Part shown: in pieces, positions 17,104 through 25,910 of the stretch | How the letters are laid out: each line of letters starts with the position of its first letter | Position numbering within the stretch: position 1 is the stretch's first letter | From: Pseudomonas fluorescens | GTDB lineage: Bacteria; Pseudomonadota; Gammaproteobacteria; Pseudomonadales; Pseudomonadaceae | Direction of reading: 5' to 3' | DNA: 64,000 bases | Assembly (NCBI RefSeq): GCF_900215245.1 | Contig: NZ_LT907842.1 | Location: 4,464,001 to 4,528,000 of the forward strand | Program-made: the position numbers and the translations under genes | Notes under the pieces: model-generated | Told to the model about the DNA's origin: nothing | Seen by the model: the letters and a program-made list of their open reading frames with translations, nothing else | Databases searched by the model: none

Positions 17104-17461
17104 GAAAAATCCTTGGTTTTGCGTTCAGCGAACGATGTCCGGCGCGACATCCTTGCACATCAGGCCCTGTCGAGCGAGCCGGGTTCCCTAGGCGATCGGG
17201 ATTGGCGCTCAGGTGGGGAATTTATGTTTAGACCCTCGGAACGCATTCGAGGGTCGCGACCACACACAGGCTATCGAGTGTTCAGGCGGTGCTCTGGAAG
17301 GTGCGTAATCTGCGCGAGAATGGATGAACCCCAGCTATCTTGCGTTGGATTACCACCTTCCAGCTCACCTCCCACGGGACGAGCGTTCTGTAATACGCTG
17401 CCGCCAAGTGTGTATGCAATTGGACGGATGGGCCGATGAAGATTTTCAGTCAGGTAGCGAT
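17104..17461. promoter_or_regulatory. Divergent intergenic region with a 25-bp inverted repeat
   Basis: Regulatory gap between the MFS gene and the DapF-like gene. At 17231-17255, GACCCTCG and CGAGGGTC form perfect 8-bp arms around a 9-base spacer, the size of a dimeric repressor site. An open frame in phase with the DapF-like gene extends back to 17324 but lacks family similarity and is treated as leader. Nothing else is recognisable. Confidence 0.4.
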
Positions 17462-18448
17462 ATGACCCTGTTCTACGACGCGCGGGGCAATATCTATGGG
17501 GTGGTCAGCCCGGGTTATTTGCGCAACCGGGGCGTCGATGTGCCCGAGCGTGCCGACCTTGCCGCGCGTACGCGCAAGGACTGGGCATCGGCGGCCATTG
17601 CGTCCGAATGTGGATGGGGCGCGTTGCCGCGTGCAGCGGATGCCAAGGCACACCGCTGCGATGGTTTGTTGGTCGGGCCGTTCCAGGCGGCGCCGCCGTT
17701 TGACGTGTTGATCGTCAATACGGACGGCACACTCGCCGAGCGCAGTGGTAATGGGCTGACGATTTTTTCTCAGGCGCTGACGGATCAGGGCTTGATAACT
17801 CACGGCTGTGAGTTGCGGGTGCATCACGACAACGCGGGTACCGCGTCACCCCTGGCGACCTCTGTGGAACCTGCGGTTTACGAACAGCGTGCGGGATTCT
17901 GGCTGGCCCTGGGGCAGCCGATGTTTGGGCCATCAGCAGTGGGTGCTTGCGATGTCGATCCGGTTGCCATGGGGGCGCGTGAATTCAGCCACGTCGCCGC
18001 GTTGGCGGTGATCAACCGGCAATGGGCGCGAAGCCAGTTTGTCCGTGTCGGAAATCCCCACTGTGTGACGCTTGTCGAGCACGCCAGCGCGTTACCTGAC
18101 AATCAGTCGATGCACCACCCCTCGCTGTTTGAGCCGTTGCAGGCAATTGCTTTTGCGCCACCTGTCGGGCGCGGCCAACCGTGTTTGGCCGGGGTTAATC
18201 TGCAATGGGCCGCCCGGTCTACACGCAATCAGGTTATCGCGCGCGTGTTTGAGCGAGGTGAGGGGCCCACCGCGTCCTCCGGGACCAGCGCCAGTGCAGT
18301 GGCATGCGCCGCGTGGCGAGCAGGGTGGGTCGAGGCGGGGGACGTGGCGGTGGTCATGCCGGGTGGCACGGCGCCGGTACGCTTGCAGAGTGAAGGTGAA
18401 ACGCTGCTGAGCGTCAGTTTGTTCGGGGCTGCACGCCCGCAAACCTGA
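17462..18448 (+). CDS. Diaminopimelate-epimerase-like protein with Ser at both catalytic Cys positions
   Basis: DapF-fold protein of 328 residues. I start it at 17462 (CAGG 8 nt upstream) because MTLFYDARGNIYGVV aligns with the family's first strand and G-GND-F motif. The first catalytic motif, normally with Cys before GNG, reads ERSGNGL (Ser95). The second, normally ACGTG, reads SSGTS (Ser273). VGNPH is kept. With both acid/base Cys replaced, a normal two-Cys racemase mechanism is unlikely. It may bind without catalysis, act on another substrate, or work as an isomerase. Cys-containing relatives include DapF and histidine racemase CntK. Confidence 0.75.
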   Translation: MTLFYDARGNIYGVVSPGYLRNRGVDVPERADLAARTRKDWASAAIASECGWGALPRAADAKAHRCDGLLVGPFQAAPPFDVLIVNTDGTLAERSGNGLTIFSQALTDQGLITHGCELRVHHDNAGTASPLATSVEPAVYEQRAGFWLALGQPMFGPSAVGACDVDPVAMGAREFSHVAALAVINRQWARSQFVRVGNPHCVTLVEHASALPDNQSMHHPSLFEPLQAIAFAPPVGRGQPCLAGVNLQWAARSTRNQVIARVFERGEGPTASSGTSASAVACAAWRAGWVEAGDVAVVMPGGTAPVRLQSEGETLLSVSLFGAARPQT

Positions 18449-18730
18449 AGTTGGAAGTGCAGCTGATATCTTTAACAAGTGTCAGCTGTTTCCTCGTCTG
18501 TTAGTTAATTTTGTAAAGTTGATGTGGGAGTATTCTCGTTGTTGGAGGCGGGCGGTTAACTATTTTTCTTATTCTGTAAAAGACACTTCCGTCTGCATCG
18601 TACGAAACTTCTTTTTTATTTTCTAAGGGTCGTTTTTCGCCTGGAATCGCTAAGCTTCAGAGCGTTCAGGCGCTTTTCCCCGGCCGTTAAAACAGCCTCC
18701 GAGGGAGAAAGCCTTTCAATCAAATTCTTG

Positions 18731-20764
18731 ATGATGGGTAACTTGCGGATGGTTGATGCGTTTGCTCTTTCACGTTTCAAATTGATACTTTCAGAATTAA
18801 ACAACGACTTTCAGGTGCTCGCGTTCAAAGGCCGCGAAGTCGTTGATCAGCCGTATTTTATTAAACTGCAGTTAGTCAGTGAGCATCCCTCCCTGGATCT
18901 GGAGGCGCTGCTCCACCAGCCCGCTTACCTGGATTTCGGCGAAGCCGGCGCCGGGCTGCACGGGCAGGTCTACGCAGTCGGCCGGTGTGACCCAGGTGTT
19001 CGACTCACCCGCTACCATCTCACTTTGGCCCCGCGCCTGGCGTGTCTTGCCCATCGGCGCGACCAGCGAATTTTCCAACAACGCAGCGTGCCGCAGATCA
19101 TTGCGGCGGTCCTTGAGCACCACGGCATACTAGCCGACGCCTATGCCTTCGAACTCGGCCCGGTGGTCTACCCGCCACGCACGTTCTGCGTGCAGTACGC
19201 GGAAACCGATCTGCACTTTATCCAGCGGTTGTGTGAGGAGGAGGGCATTCATTACCACTTTCGCCACAGCCCGAACAATCATCTGCTGGTGTTCGGCGAT
19301 GACCAGACGGTGTTTCGGCGCTTGGCCGCGCAGCGCTTTTGCTCGACGGGCGAGCTGGCGGCGCAAGCGAGAGCGATCCGGCGCTTCGACCTGTGCCTGG
19401 AAACCCGCACTCGGCAAGTGGTGCTGCGCGATCATGATTTCCAGCATCCGTCGTTGCGCCTGCAAGACACGGCGGGTCCTGCATCGGCGCACCCCCTTGA
19501 AGACTATCGTTATCCCGCCGGTTTCACCGCTCATGCACGGGGCCGGCAATTGGCGCGTCGTGGCGTGGAGCGCCATCAGAGCGACCGTCATCGCGCACTG
19601 GGCACGAGCGACCAACCGGCGTTATGCAGCGGCCATTTTCTTGAGCTGTGCGAACACCCCGATCCTGCCTGCAATGACTTGTGGTTGCTCACCTCGGTGC
19701 GTCATGAAGGCTATCAGCCGCAGGTGCTGGAGGAAGCGGTGTTTGCCGCGGACACCGTCCAGGGGTATCGCAACCGATTCACCGCAACACCCTGGGGCGC
19801 AGTGCACAGGCCGGCCCTCAAACACGCGAAGCCGACCATTCAAGGCAGCCAGACTGCCACTGTGACGGGTCCGGCAGGCGAGGAGGTGCATTGCGACGCC
19901 TATGGCCGGGTGAAGGTGCGCTTTCATTGGGACCGTCTGGATAACAGCGACGACAAAAGCAGTGGCTGGGTGCGGGTGGCATCCGGTTGGGCAGGCGATG
20001 GCTTTGGCGCAATGCTGATTCCGCGCGTGGGCATGGAGGTACTGGTGACCTTCCTGGAGGGCGACCCTGACCAGCCGTTGATCAACGGTTGCTTACCCAA
20101 CGCGTCGCACCGGCCTGCTTATCCGTTGCCGCAACACAAGACGCGCAGTGTATTGCGCAGCCGCAGTTCCCTGGGTGGCGCGGGTGCCAATGAGTTGCAC
20201 CTTGAAGACCGCCACGGCGAGGAACTCATCTACCTGCGCGCCCAACGTGATCTGGAGCAGCGAGTGGGCCATGACAGCCGCCTGGAGGTGGCCGGAGAGC
20301 GCCGTGAAATCATTCGCGGATTAAGCACGGTTCAGCTGGAAAACGGCGAGTATCGATCCATCACGGGTGATCGCAAGGTCGAGCTCAAAGCGAGCGATCA
20401 TTTGCACGTTCAAGATCACAGCCAGACACATATTGGTCAGTCCATGGTCATCGAGGCTGGGCAGCAGATCTACCTCAAGGCTGGCGCCAGCCTTGTCATC
20501 GATGCCGGTGCACAGCTGAGTTTCAAGGCCGGGGGCGAGCACCTGCTGATCCAGGCGGGTGGCATTTTCAGCAGCAGGCCAATCACCGTCGGTGGCTTAC
20601 CTGCTGTGCGGCCAGCTAACCCTTTGTGGGCAGCGGGTGTACCGAACCTCTCGGCGGCGCAGGGTGCCATTCTGGACATGGCCCGACAGTTGGGCGCGGA
20701 CTTCTGCCCTGTGTGCGAGCAATGCCGCGAAGGACGTTGCACCGTCACGCAGAGGGCCGCTTGA
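18731..20764 (+). CDS. vgrG: VgrG, type VI secretion spike protein
   Basis: Trimeric puncturing spike of the type VI system, about 677 residues. The gp27-like half shows FKGREVVDQPYFIKLQLVS, RSVPQIIAAVLEHHGI and YAETDLHFIQRLCEEEGIHYHF. The gp5-like OB fold follows (HCDAYGRVKVRFHWDR, SSGWVRVASGWAGDGFGAMLIPRVGMEVLVTF), then the beta-helix repeat region. The C-terminus is unusual: a short tail ending with four Cys (CPVCEQCREGRC), which might bind metal or engage the adaptor. Several start codons (18731, 18734, 18749) are possible; none has a strong ribosome site. The next gene overlaps its stop (TGATG). About 280 bases upstream are AT-rich and probably contain its promoter. Confidence 0.93.
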   Translation: MMGNLRMVDAFALSRFKLILSELNNDFQVLAFKGREVVDQPYFIKLQLVSEHPSLDLEALLHQPAYLDFGEAGAGLHGQVYAVGRCDPGVRLTRYHLTLAPRLACLAHRRDQRIFQQRSVPQIIAAVLEHHGILADAYAFELGPVVYPPRTFCVQYAETDLHFIQRLCEEEGIHYHFRHSPNNHLLVFGDDQTVFRRLAAQRFCSTGELAAQARAIRRFDLCLETRTRQVVLRDHDFQHPSLRLQDTAGPASAHPLEDYRYPAGFTAHARGRQLARRGVERHQSDRHRALGTSDQPALCSGHFLELCEHPDPACNDLWLLTSVRHEGYQPQVLEEAVFAADTVQGYRNRFTATPWGAVHRPALKHAKPTIQGSQTATVTGPAGEEVHCDAYGRVKVRFHWDRLDNSDDKSSGWVRVASGWAGDGFGAMLIPRVGMEVLVTFLEGDPDQPLINGCLPNASHRPAYPLPQHKTRSVLRSRSSLGGAGANELHLEDRHGEELIYLRAQRDLEQRVGHDSRLEVAGERREIIRGLSTVQLENGEYRSITGDRKVELKASDHLHVQDHSQTHIGQSMVIEAGQQIYLKAGASLVIDAGAQLSFKAGGEHLLIQAGGIFSSRPITVGGLPAVRPANPLWAAGVPNLSAAQGAILDMARQLGADFCPVCEQCREGRCTVTQRAA

Positions 20765-21600
20765 TGCCGAGTGAGCCAGGCCAGTGGATGGCCCAACAGC
20801 ACCAGGCGGGGCGCCGACTGTGCTTGATCCTTGACGGTAATCACGACGCACGCCAGTCGCTGTTGGCGGGGCGCAACCTGGCGCAGTATTGCAGCCTGTA
20901 CGGTGAGACAGCCGTGGCCGAGCTGGCAGCGGCAGGCCCGGTTATTTTGCTGCTGGAACAGGTGAATGAGCCCGCGCTGGTCGATCTGTTGCAGCATCCA
21001 GAGGCGAACTGGGGCTGGCTGGGCAGCCTGCCCGGCGACGACCTGTCCGAGGTGGTCCGACACTGGCGCGATCGCCTGGTGGTAGGCGCGACGGGAAGCC
21101 AGGCCCTGTATCGCTTTCATGATAACCGTACCTTGGCCCGTGCCCTGGCCCATTTGCCGAACGCGCAGTGGCCGGCGTTCCTCGGCCCGCTGGTCAGTGT
21201 GTGTTATTGGCACGCCGGCCATTGGTGTCAGAGCGAAAACCCGATGCCCGGCGAGTATCCGGTCCCTGTCCCCGCACCTTGGCTGAACACGCCCAATCCT
21301 CAGGCCGAAGTCATCCTGCACGCGAATATCCTGCGCTACCTGCTGACCGAGCACAGCGAAAGCCTCGCGACGCTGGTTGAGTTCCAGGACCCCAGGGTCT
21401 GGCTAAACCAAGTGCTGCAACACGCCCGTGCCTGGCAATGGCGGGAGCCACACCAGCTTGAATTTTTGGTCGTGCACAGGTTGGAAGAGGCGACGCAAGG
21501 CAGCGTGATTCGTTGGCCGCCGATGGAGGGCGAGGCGCCAGCTGATCATTTTGAACGGGTGGTGGAGCAGTGGCAAAGGTTGGGAGATAAACATGAGTAG
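20764..21600 (+). CDS. DUF4123 protein, probable type VI effector adaptor
   Basis: 278-residue protein of the DUF4123 (Tap/TEC chaperone) type. Such proteins load a specific effector onto the cognate VgrG and are not themselves toxins. Family features: LCLILDGNHDARQSL at the N-terminus, the middle LLQHPEANWGWLGSLPGD, the HWRDRLVVGATGSQALYRFHD segment, and the WPAFLGPLVSVCYW block. The ATG overlaps the vgrG stop codon, and its own end overlaps the next gene by 8 bases, so the four genes form one transcription unit. Its expected client is the lipase two genes on. Confidence 0.85.
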   Translation: MPSEPGQWMAQQHQAGRRLCLILDGNHDARQSLLAGRNLAQYCSLYGETAVAELAAAGPVILLLEQVNEPALVDLLQHPEANWGWLGSLPGDDLSEVVRHWRDRLVVGATGSQALYRFHDNRTLARALAHLPNAQWPAFLGPLVSVCYWHAGHWCQSENPMPGEYPVPVPAPWLNTPNPQAEVILHANILRYLLTEHSESLATLVEFQDPRVWLNQVLQHARAWQWREPHQLEFLVVHRLEEATQGSVIRWPPMEGEAPADHFERVVEQWQRLGDKHE

Positions 21601-22375
21601 GTGGGTACGCAGCGTTTGGCTTGCACTTGGAATCGGGTGGCTATCGGGGTGTGCGGTGGGGCCGGTTGATCGCTTTACGCTGGAGGTGGATTTACCGGCG
21701 CAATTTCGATTCATCGGCGCGGCTAACTATAGGCCCGCGAGAGGGCAAATCTGCAGGTTGCCGGAACGTCGAGGCAAACGGCCTGAACGCAAGATCTTTA
21801 TTGCTCACTACAAACCAGTGGCCGAACGGGTGAGCTATGACCTGCCTTTAACTGAAACCATCGAGGGATGCCCTTCGGTGCTGCGGAGCGTGGAATTCAG
21901 TTTTTATGCGAAGTGGGGCGCGCGCGACACTGATGTTGGTGGGGATTTTGGGACGATCTACTTTACCGACCCTATAGAAAGTGAAGGGGTGGCGGGAATG
22001 CCGGAGTCAGGTGTGCAGGAATTGCCTGGGCAATGTCAGTGGTTTTTTAGGACGGTGGGGCCCCTGCATGTGATCAGGAAAATTATGCAATGCAGATCGT
22101 TGGACGCAATGGGCCAGCGGCAAAAATCGCTTGCGGGTGGTGTTGTACAAAGAGATCCGTTAGTTGGAAAAAAACTAAGGCTGACGCTTACGGTTACAGA
22201 CGAGGAGGAGCCGGCTTTTGACCGGCGGTGGATAGCCGTACCGGGCGGTTGGAAACGCTGCCGGGGGAAAAGTTTTGAGGATTTGGTCGGGGTTTGCGGC
22301 CGCAATATTCTGGAATTTAAACCGATAACGATGCCGGATGGACGTACTTGTGATGTCTATCCAACGTGCAATTAA
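21593..22375 (+). CDS. Lipoprotein, candidate immunity protein for the lipase effector
   Basis: 260-residue predicted lipoprotein. The signal peptide has a hydrophobic core and lipobox LSGC (Cys about residue 19). The residue after the Cys is Ala, not Asp, so transport to the outer membrane, with exposure in the periplasm, is expected. The mature part has several Cys (QICRLPE, EGCPS, QCQWFF, CRSLD, KRCRGK, GVCGRN, YPTCN), suggesting disulfides. No family recognised. Its place between adaptor and lipase, and the fact that type VI lipases act in the periplasm, make it the natural immunity candidate. This is inference from position. GC is lower than in the flanking genes. Confidence 0.7.
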   Translation: MSRWVRSVWLALGIGWLSGCAVGPVDRFTLEVDLPAQFRFIGAANYRPARGQICRLPERRGKRPERKIFIAHYKPVAERVSYDLPLTETIEGCPSVLRSVEFSFYAKWGARDTDVGGDFGTIYFTDPIESEGVAGMPESGVQELPGQCQWFFRTVGPLHVIRKIMQCRSLDAMGQRQKSLAGGVVQRDPLVGKKLRLTLTVTDEEEPAFDRRWIAVPGGWKRCRGKSFEDLVGVCGRNILEFKPITMPDGRTCDVYPTCN

Positions 22376-22389
22376 CAAGGAGTTGATTG

Positions 22390-24546
22390 ATGAGGCAGGA
22401 AGCATGGAAGCAAGCTTTTTTCAGTAGCAAGATGCCTGTTTGCGCGTTGAAGGGGCATTGGGTGAGCCTTTGTCTGGTCGATGAAGCTGGCAGTGGGGCG
22501 GCTTACGGCGGACTCGCATACACGATTCGCGACAGTGCAGGTCATCAGTACAAGGGAAGGTTGACAGGGGAGGGATACGCCAAGCTACAAGGGTTTTACT
22601 GCGGCCCCGTCGTTCTTATTCTGGAGGGGCTATATTCTGGAGAAGAGCAACCGTATCTTGAATTGAGTACGCGCAGAGCTTACAGGTTACCTATCACCGA
22701 ACTTCAAATCCGCGCCGAAAAAACACGCTTTTCCGCCGCTGATGGCCAACGCATCGAGGGCAATCCTGCACAGCGCCAAGCTGACCGGTTTTATCAGGTT
22801 GAAGTGCGCGACCTGGTCCGGCATGTCGCCCACCTGCCGCCGTTAGCGCCAAGAACCTATCAACCTCAACGGCATGCGCTAAAAATGATGGACGAGCTGG
22901 GGTTCGGTCCACCCCAACCCACTTTGTCAGGCGTCGTTCTGTTTCCTAACCTGCACACTGTTCTTGAAGTGCGACCTTTGCGTGCCTTGCGCCCGATCTT
23001 ATCCATCGATGATCGATTTTGTGCCCTGAACCTTTACCAACTGGCACTGATGTCCACGTTGAGTTATTGCGGTTTTGGCCAGCAACCTCCAAAGCATACG
23101 GTGGATCAAGTCAGTTTCCCCCTGGACCCCAGCGTTGGGAATGTATTCGCAGAAAAACTATCGGGGTTTCAGCAAGCCTGGAAGGTAGACCGTGATCAGG
23201 TTCAGCGTTTCTACCCCATCTATGAAGATGTTCCGTACTCCCATCGTTTTGAGATTGTGCCCTTCGATCCGCAGCTGTACCTCCGGAACCGTCAGGAGCT
23301 TGGCGAGGCACAGGAGCACCCGGCACGCGTGCACTTTTTTGATGATGAAGCATACGGCACGGATACTCAGGCGTTTATCAGTCATCACAGTGACGTGATC
23401 CTGATCGCCGTACGAGGTACCGCCAGTGGTGCCGACGCACTGCGAGACGCAAATGCCCACCAAGTGCCCTTTTCCGAAGGTGTTGGCAAAGCCCATGAGG
23501 GTTTTTACCAAGCCTATCGAGCGATGCGAGATTTCGTATTGCACTACCTCGACCTGTTCCACAGCGGCCAGCGCATTGTGATTTGCGGTCACAGCCTGGG
23601 AGGCGCCATCGCTTTGCTGTTGGCGGAAGGGCTGCGTCGAGTTCCCGGGTCGCAGTACAACATCCTCCTCTACACCTATGGCGCGCCTCGCGCCGCTGAT
23701 TCAGAGTTCGCCGACGGCGCCTCATCCCTGATCCACCACCGCATCGTCAACCACAACGACCCAGTGCCCAGCGTGCCCGCCACGTGGATGAATACCACCG
23801 CCAAACTGTGGGTCCCGGGCGCCGTCACGCTTTTCAGGGCCCCCGCAGCGGGTGGCCTGCTGTTCGCGGCGGGCCTGGTACGCGTGGGGGGTAATGCTTA
23901 CCAGCATCACGGCGAACAACAGCACTTCATGCCGCTCAAACTGCCGGACGGTACGCGCTCCTCGGTGTTATGGAAGCCTGGCTGCGAGTCCATCCTGGAG
24001 GCCGGCTGTAACCGTGCGTTGCAACTGCAGGGCGATATGCCAGGCCGCGACAACTTGCTCAAACAGCTGTTCCAGGCGAACCAGCACTTTATGACCGCCA
24101 GCTACATACCGGCAGCCTGGGCCACCTTGCGCCGCTGGCAACAAACCCTGGAGAGCCAGGGGCCCTTGGTCACACCGAGAGAGTTTGAGTTACTCGACCT
24201 TGCACTGGAAACCATGACTCGACAGTTGCGCGACAAGAACCGTGAACTTGAGCGTCACCGCCCCGCGAACCAGCGCGGCTATGGGCACGAACACAACCAG
24301 GCACTCAACGCGGAAATTGACCGCTTGCACACCAGCCGTCGCCGCCTGGAATCCTTGCGTTGGCGCCGCTTGGATGCGCGAGACGTGTATGGAAGTCAGG
24401 CTGATTCCCTGCAGTTGCAGCCCAGCCTGAAGCGTTGGTTCAGCCACCGTGAAAACCGTGAATTGGCGCAAGTCGCCAGTATTCCTGCGCCTATTCATGG
24501 CGGCCCGTTGAACCCACAACCGTTGGATATCGACTCGATCGTCTAG
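22390..24546 (+). CDS. Type VI secretion class-3 lipase effector (Tle-like)
   Basis: Probable antibacterial phospholipase of 718 residues, starting at the ATG with AAGGAG 7 nt upstream. The N-terminal ~170 residues are lipase-free and resemble a loading or carbohydrate-like beta domain. The class-3 lipase core holds VILIAVRGT, the nucleophile elbow GHSLGG with Ser402, YGAPRAAD and NHNDPVPSVP with Asp457; the catalytic His is probably in the HHGEQQHF stretch. A hydrophobic segment (RAPAAGGLLFAAGLVRVGG) follows. The C-terminal ~150 residues are charged and helical. Secreted with VgrG, it would hydrolyse periplasmic-side phospholipids of rivals. The fold class recalls Tle2/TseL, but the subfamily is uncertain. 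Confidence 0.85.
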   Translation: MRQEAWKQAFFSSKMPVCALKGHWVSLCLVDEAGSGAAYGGLAYTIRDSAGHQYKGRLTGEGYAKLQGFYCGPVVLILEGLYSGEEQPYLELSTRRAYRLPITELQIRAEKTRFSAADGQRIEGNPAQRQADRFYQVEVRDLVRHVAHLPPLAPRTYQPQRHALKMMDELGFGPPQPTLSGVVLFPNLHTVLEVRPLRALRPILSIDDRFCALNLYQLALMSTLSYCGFGQQPPKHTVDQVSFPLDPSVGNVFAEKLSGFQQAWKVDRDQVQRFYPIYEDVPYSHRFEIVPFDPQLYLRNRQELGEAQEHPARVHFFDDEAYGTDTQAFISHHSDVILIAVRGTASGADALRDANAHQVPFSEGVGKAHEGFYQAYRAMRDFVLHYLDLFHSGQRIVICGHSLGGAIALLLAEGLRRVPGSQYNILLYTYGAPRAADSEFADGASSLIHHRIVNHNDPVPSVPATWMNTTAKLWVPGAVTLFRAPAAGGLLFAAGLVRVGGNAYQHHGEQQHFMPLKLPDGTRSSVLWKPGCESILEAGCNRALQLQGDMPGRDNLLKQLFQANQHFMTASYIPAAWATLRRWQQTLESQGPLVTPREFELLDLALETMTRQLRDKNRELERHRPANQRGYGHEHNQALNAEIDRLHTSRRRLESLRWRRLDARDVYGSQADSLQLQPSLKRWFSHRENRELAQVASIPAPIHGGPLNPQPLDIDSIV

Positions 24547-24555
24547 TGGTTGGTT

Positions 24556-25791
24556 TTACAAAAACTCCACCTGCGCCGGTTGCCGCTTCATCAGCACCTT
24601 GCCATTACGGATCGAGTAGAGCGGCAGGCCCTGGCTGCGGATCACCTCGTATTCGCTGTTTGCCGAAAGGATCAACAGATTGGCCGGGCGCCCGGGCTCC
24701 AGGCCATACCGGTCACCCAAGGCCATGGCCTTGGAGCTGTTGTCGGTCACCAGGTCCAGGGCGCTTTGCAGGGTGCGGTAACCGAGCATGTGGCAGATGT
24801 GCAAACCGGCTTCCAGCACACGCAGGATGTTGCCATTACCCAGCGGGTACCACGGGTCGACGATGGAGTCCTGGCCGAAGCAGACGTTCATGCCGGCCTC
24901 AAGCAGCTCGTTGACGCGCGTGACGCCACGGCGTTTTGGAAAACTGTCGAAGCGACCTTGCAGGTGGATACTTTCGGTGGGGCAGGAGACGAAGCTGATT
25001 CCTGAGTGCCCCAACAGACGAAACAGTTTGGCGCAGTAAGCGTTGTCGTAGGAACCCATGGCCGTGGTGTGGCTGGCGGTGACGCGCGTGCCCATGTCGC
25101 GGCTGCGGGCTTCTTCGGCAAGGACCTCGAGAAAGCGCGAGTGCGGATCATCGGTTTCGTCGCAGTGCACGTCCACCAGGCAGCCGGTACGTTCGGCCAG
25201 GTCCATGAGAAATTTCACCGAGCTCACGCCTTGGTCGCGGGTGTATTCAAAGTGCGGGATACCACCGACCACGTCGGCGCCCAGGCGAATGGCTTCCTGC
25301 ATCAGCTCGCGGCCATTGCGGTAGGACTCGATGCCCTCCTGCGGAAACGCCACGATTTGAAGGTCGATCAGGTGCGTGCTTTCTTCGCGGACTTCCAGCA
25401 TGGCTTTCAGCGCGGTCAGGTCTGGGTCGGTGACGTCGACATGGGTGCGGACATGCTGGATGCCGTGAGCGGCCAGGGCCTGAATAGTTTGCTTGGCGCG
25501 GGTCTTGGTGTCTTCCTGGGTGATGGTGGCCTTGCGCTCGCCCCAGCACTCAATGCCCTCGAACAATGTTCCACTCATATTCCAGCGCGGTTCGCCGGCA
25601 GTAAGGGTGGCATCAAGGTGGATATGCGGCTCGACGAAGGGCGGTATCACCAGGTTACCGGCGGCGTCCAGATCGCCAGGCCTTAACATCGGCGCCGTGG
25701 TGTGTGGCGTGATACTGGCGATCCGGCCGTGTTCCAGGTGCAGATCATGCAGGCCTTCACGGTTGCGCAGGCGAGCGTTGATGATATGCAT
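24556..25791 (-). CDS. codA: Cytosine deaminase
   Basis: Amidohydrolase of 411 residues converting cytosine to uracil and ammonia. It follows E. coli CodA closely: FVEPHIHLDAT (metal His pair), HVRTHVDV, IVAFPQEGI (substrate-binding Gln), DVHCDETDD (catalytic Glu), RVTASHTTAMGSY (metal His) and DPWYPLGNGN. One difference: the E. coli FGHDD segment (metal Asp, then the substrate-contact Asp314) reads FGQDS here, so the second Asp is Ser. The start at 25791 has GAGGA 8 nt upstream. It lies 119 bp downstream of the permease gene, as in codBA operons. The end is 9 bases from the convergent lipase gene. Confidence 0.9.
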   Translation of the reverse strand: MHIINARLRNREGLHDLHLEHGRIASITPHTTAPMLRPGDLDAAGNLVIPPFVEPHIHLDATLTAGEPRWNMSGTLFEGIECWGERKATITQEDTKTRAKQTIQALAAHGIQHVRTHVDVTDPDLTALKAMLEVREESTHLIDLQIVAFPQEGIESYRNGRELMQEAIRLGADVVGGIPHFEYTRDQGVSSVKFLMDLAERTGCLVDVHCDETDDPHSRFLEVLAEEARSRDMGTRVTASHTTAMGSYDNAYCAKLFRLLGHSGISFVSCPTESIHLQGRFDSFPKRRGVTRVNELLEAGMNVCFGQDSIVDPWYPLGNGNILRVLEAGLHICHMLGYRTLQSALDLVTDNSSKAMALGDRYGLEPGRPANLLILSANSEYEVIRSQGLPLYSIRNGKVLMKRQPAQVEFL

Positions 25792-25910
25792 GGGCAAGTT
25801 CCTCTTGGCTAATGACAATCAGGCAGACAGCGCCAGATTATCCGGGCTGTTGCGATGTTCTGCCTGGCGCGTCGGCCATCAGGTTACCATCCCCGTGACG
25901 CCAGCCAGAC

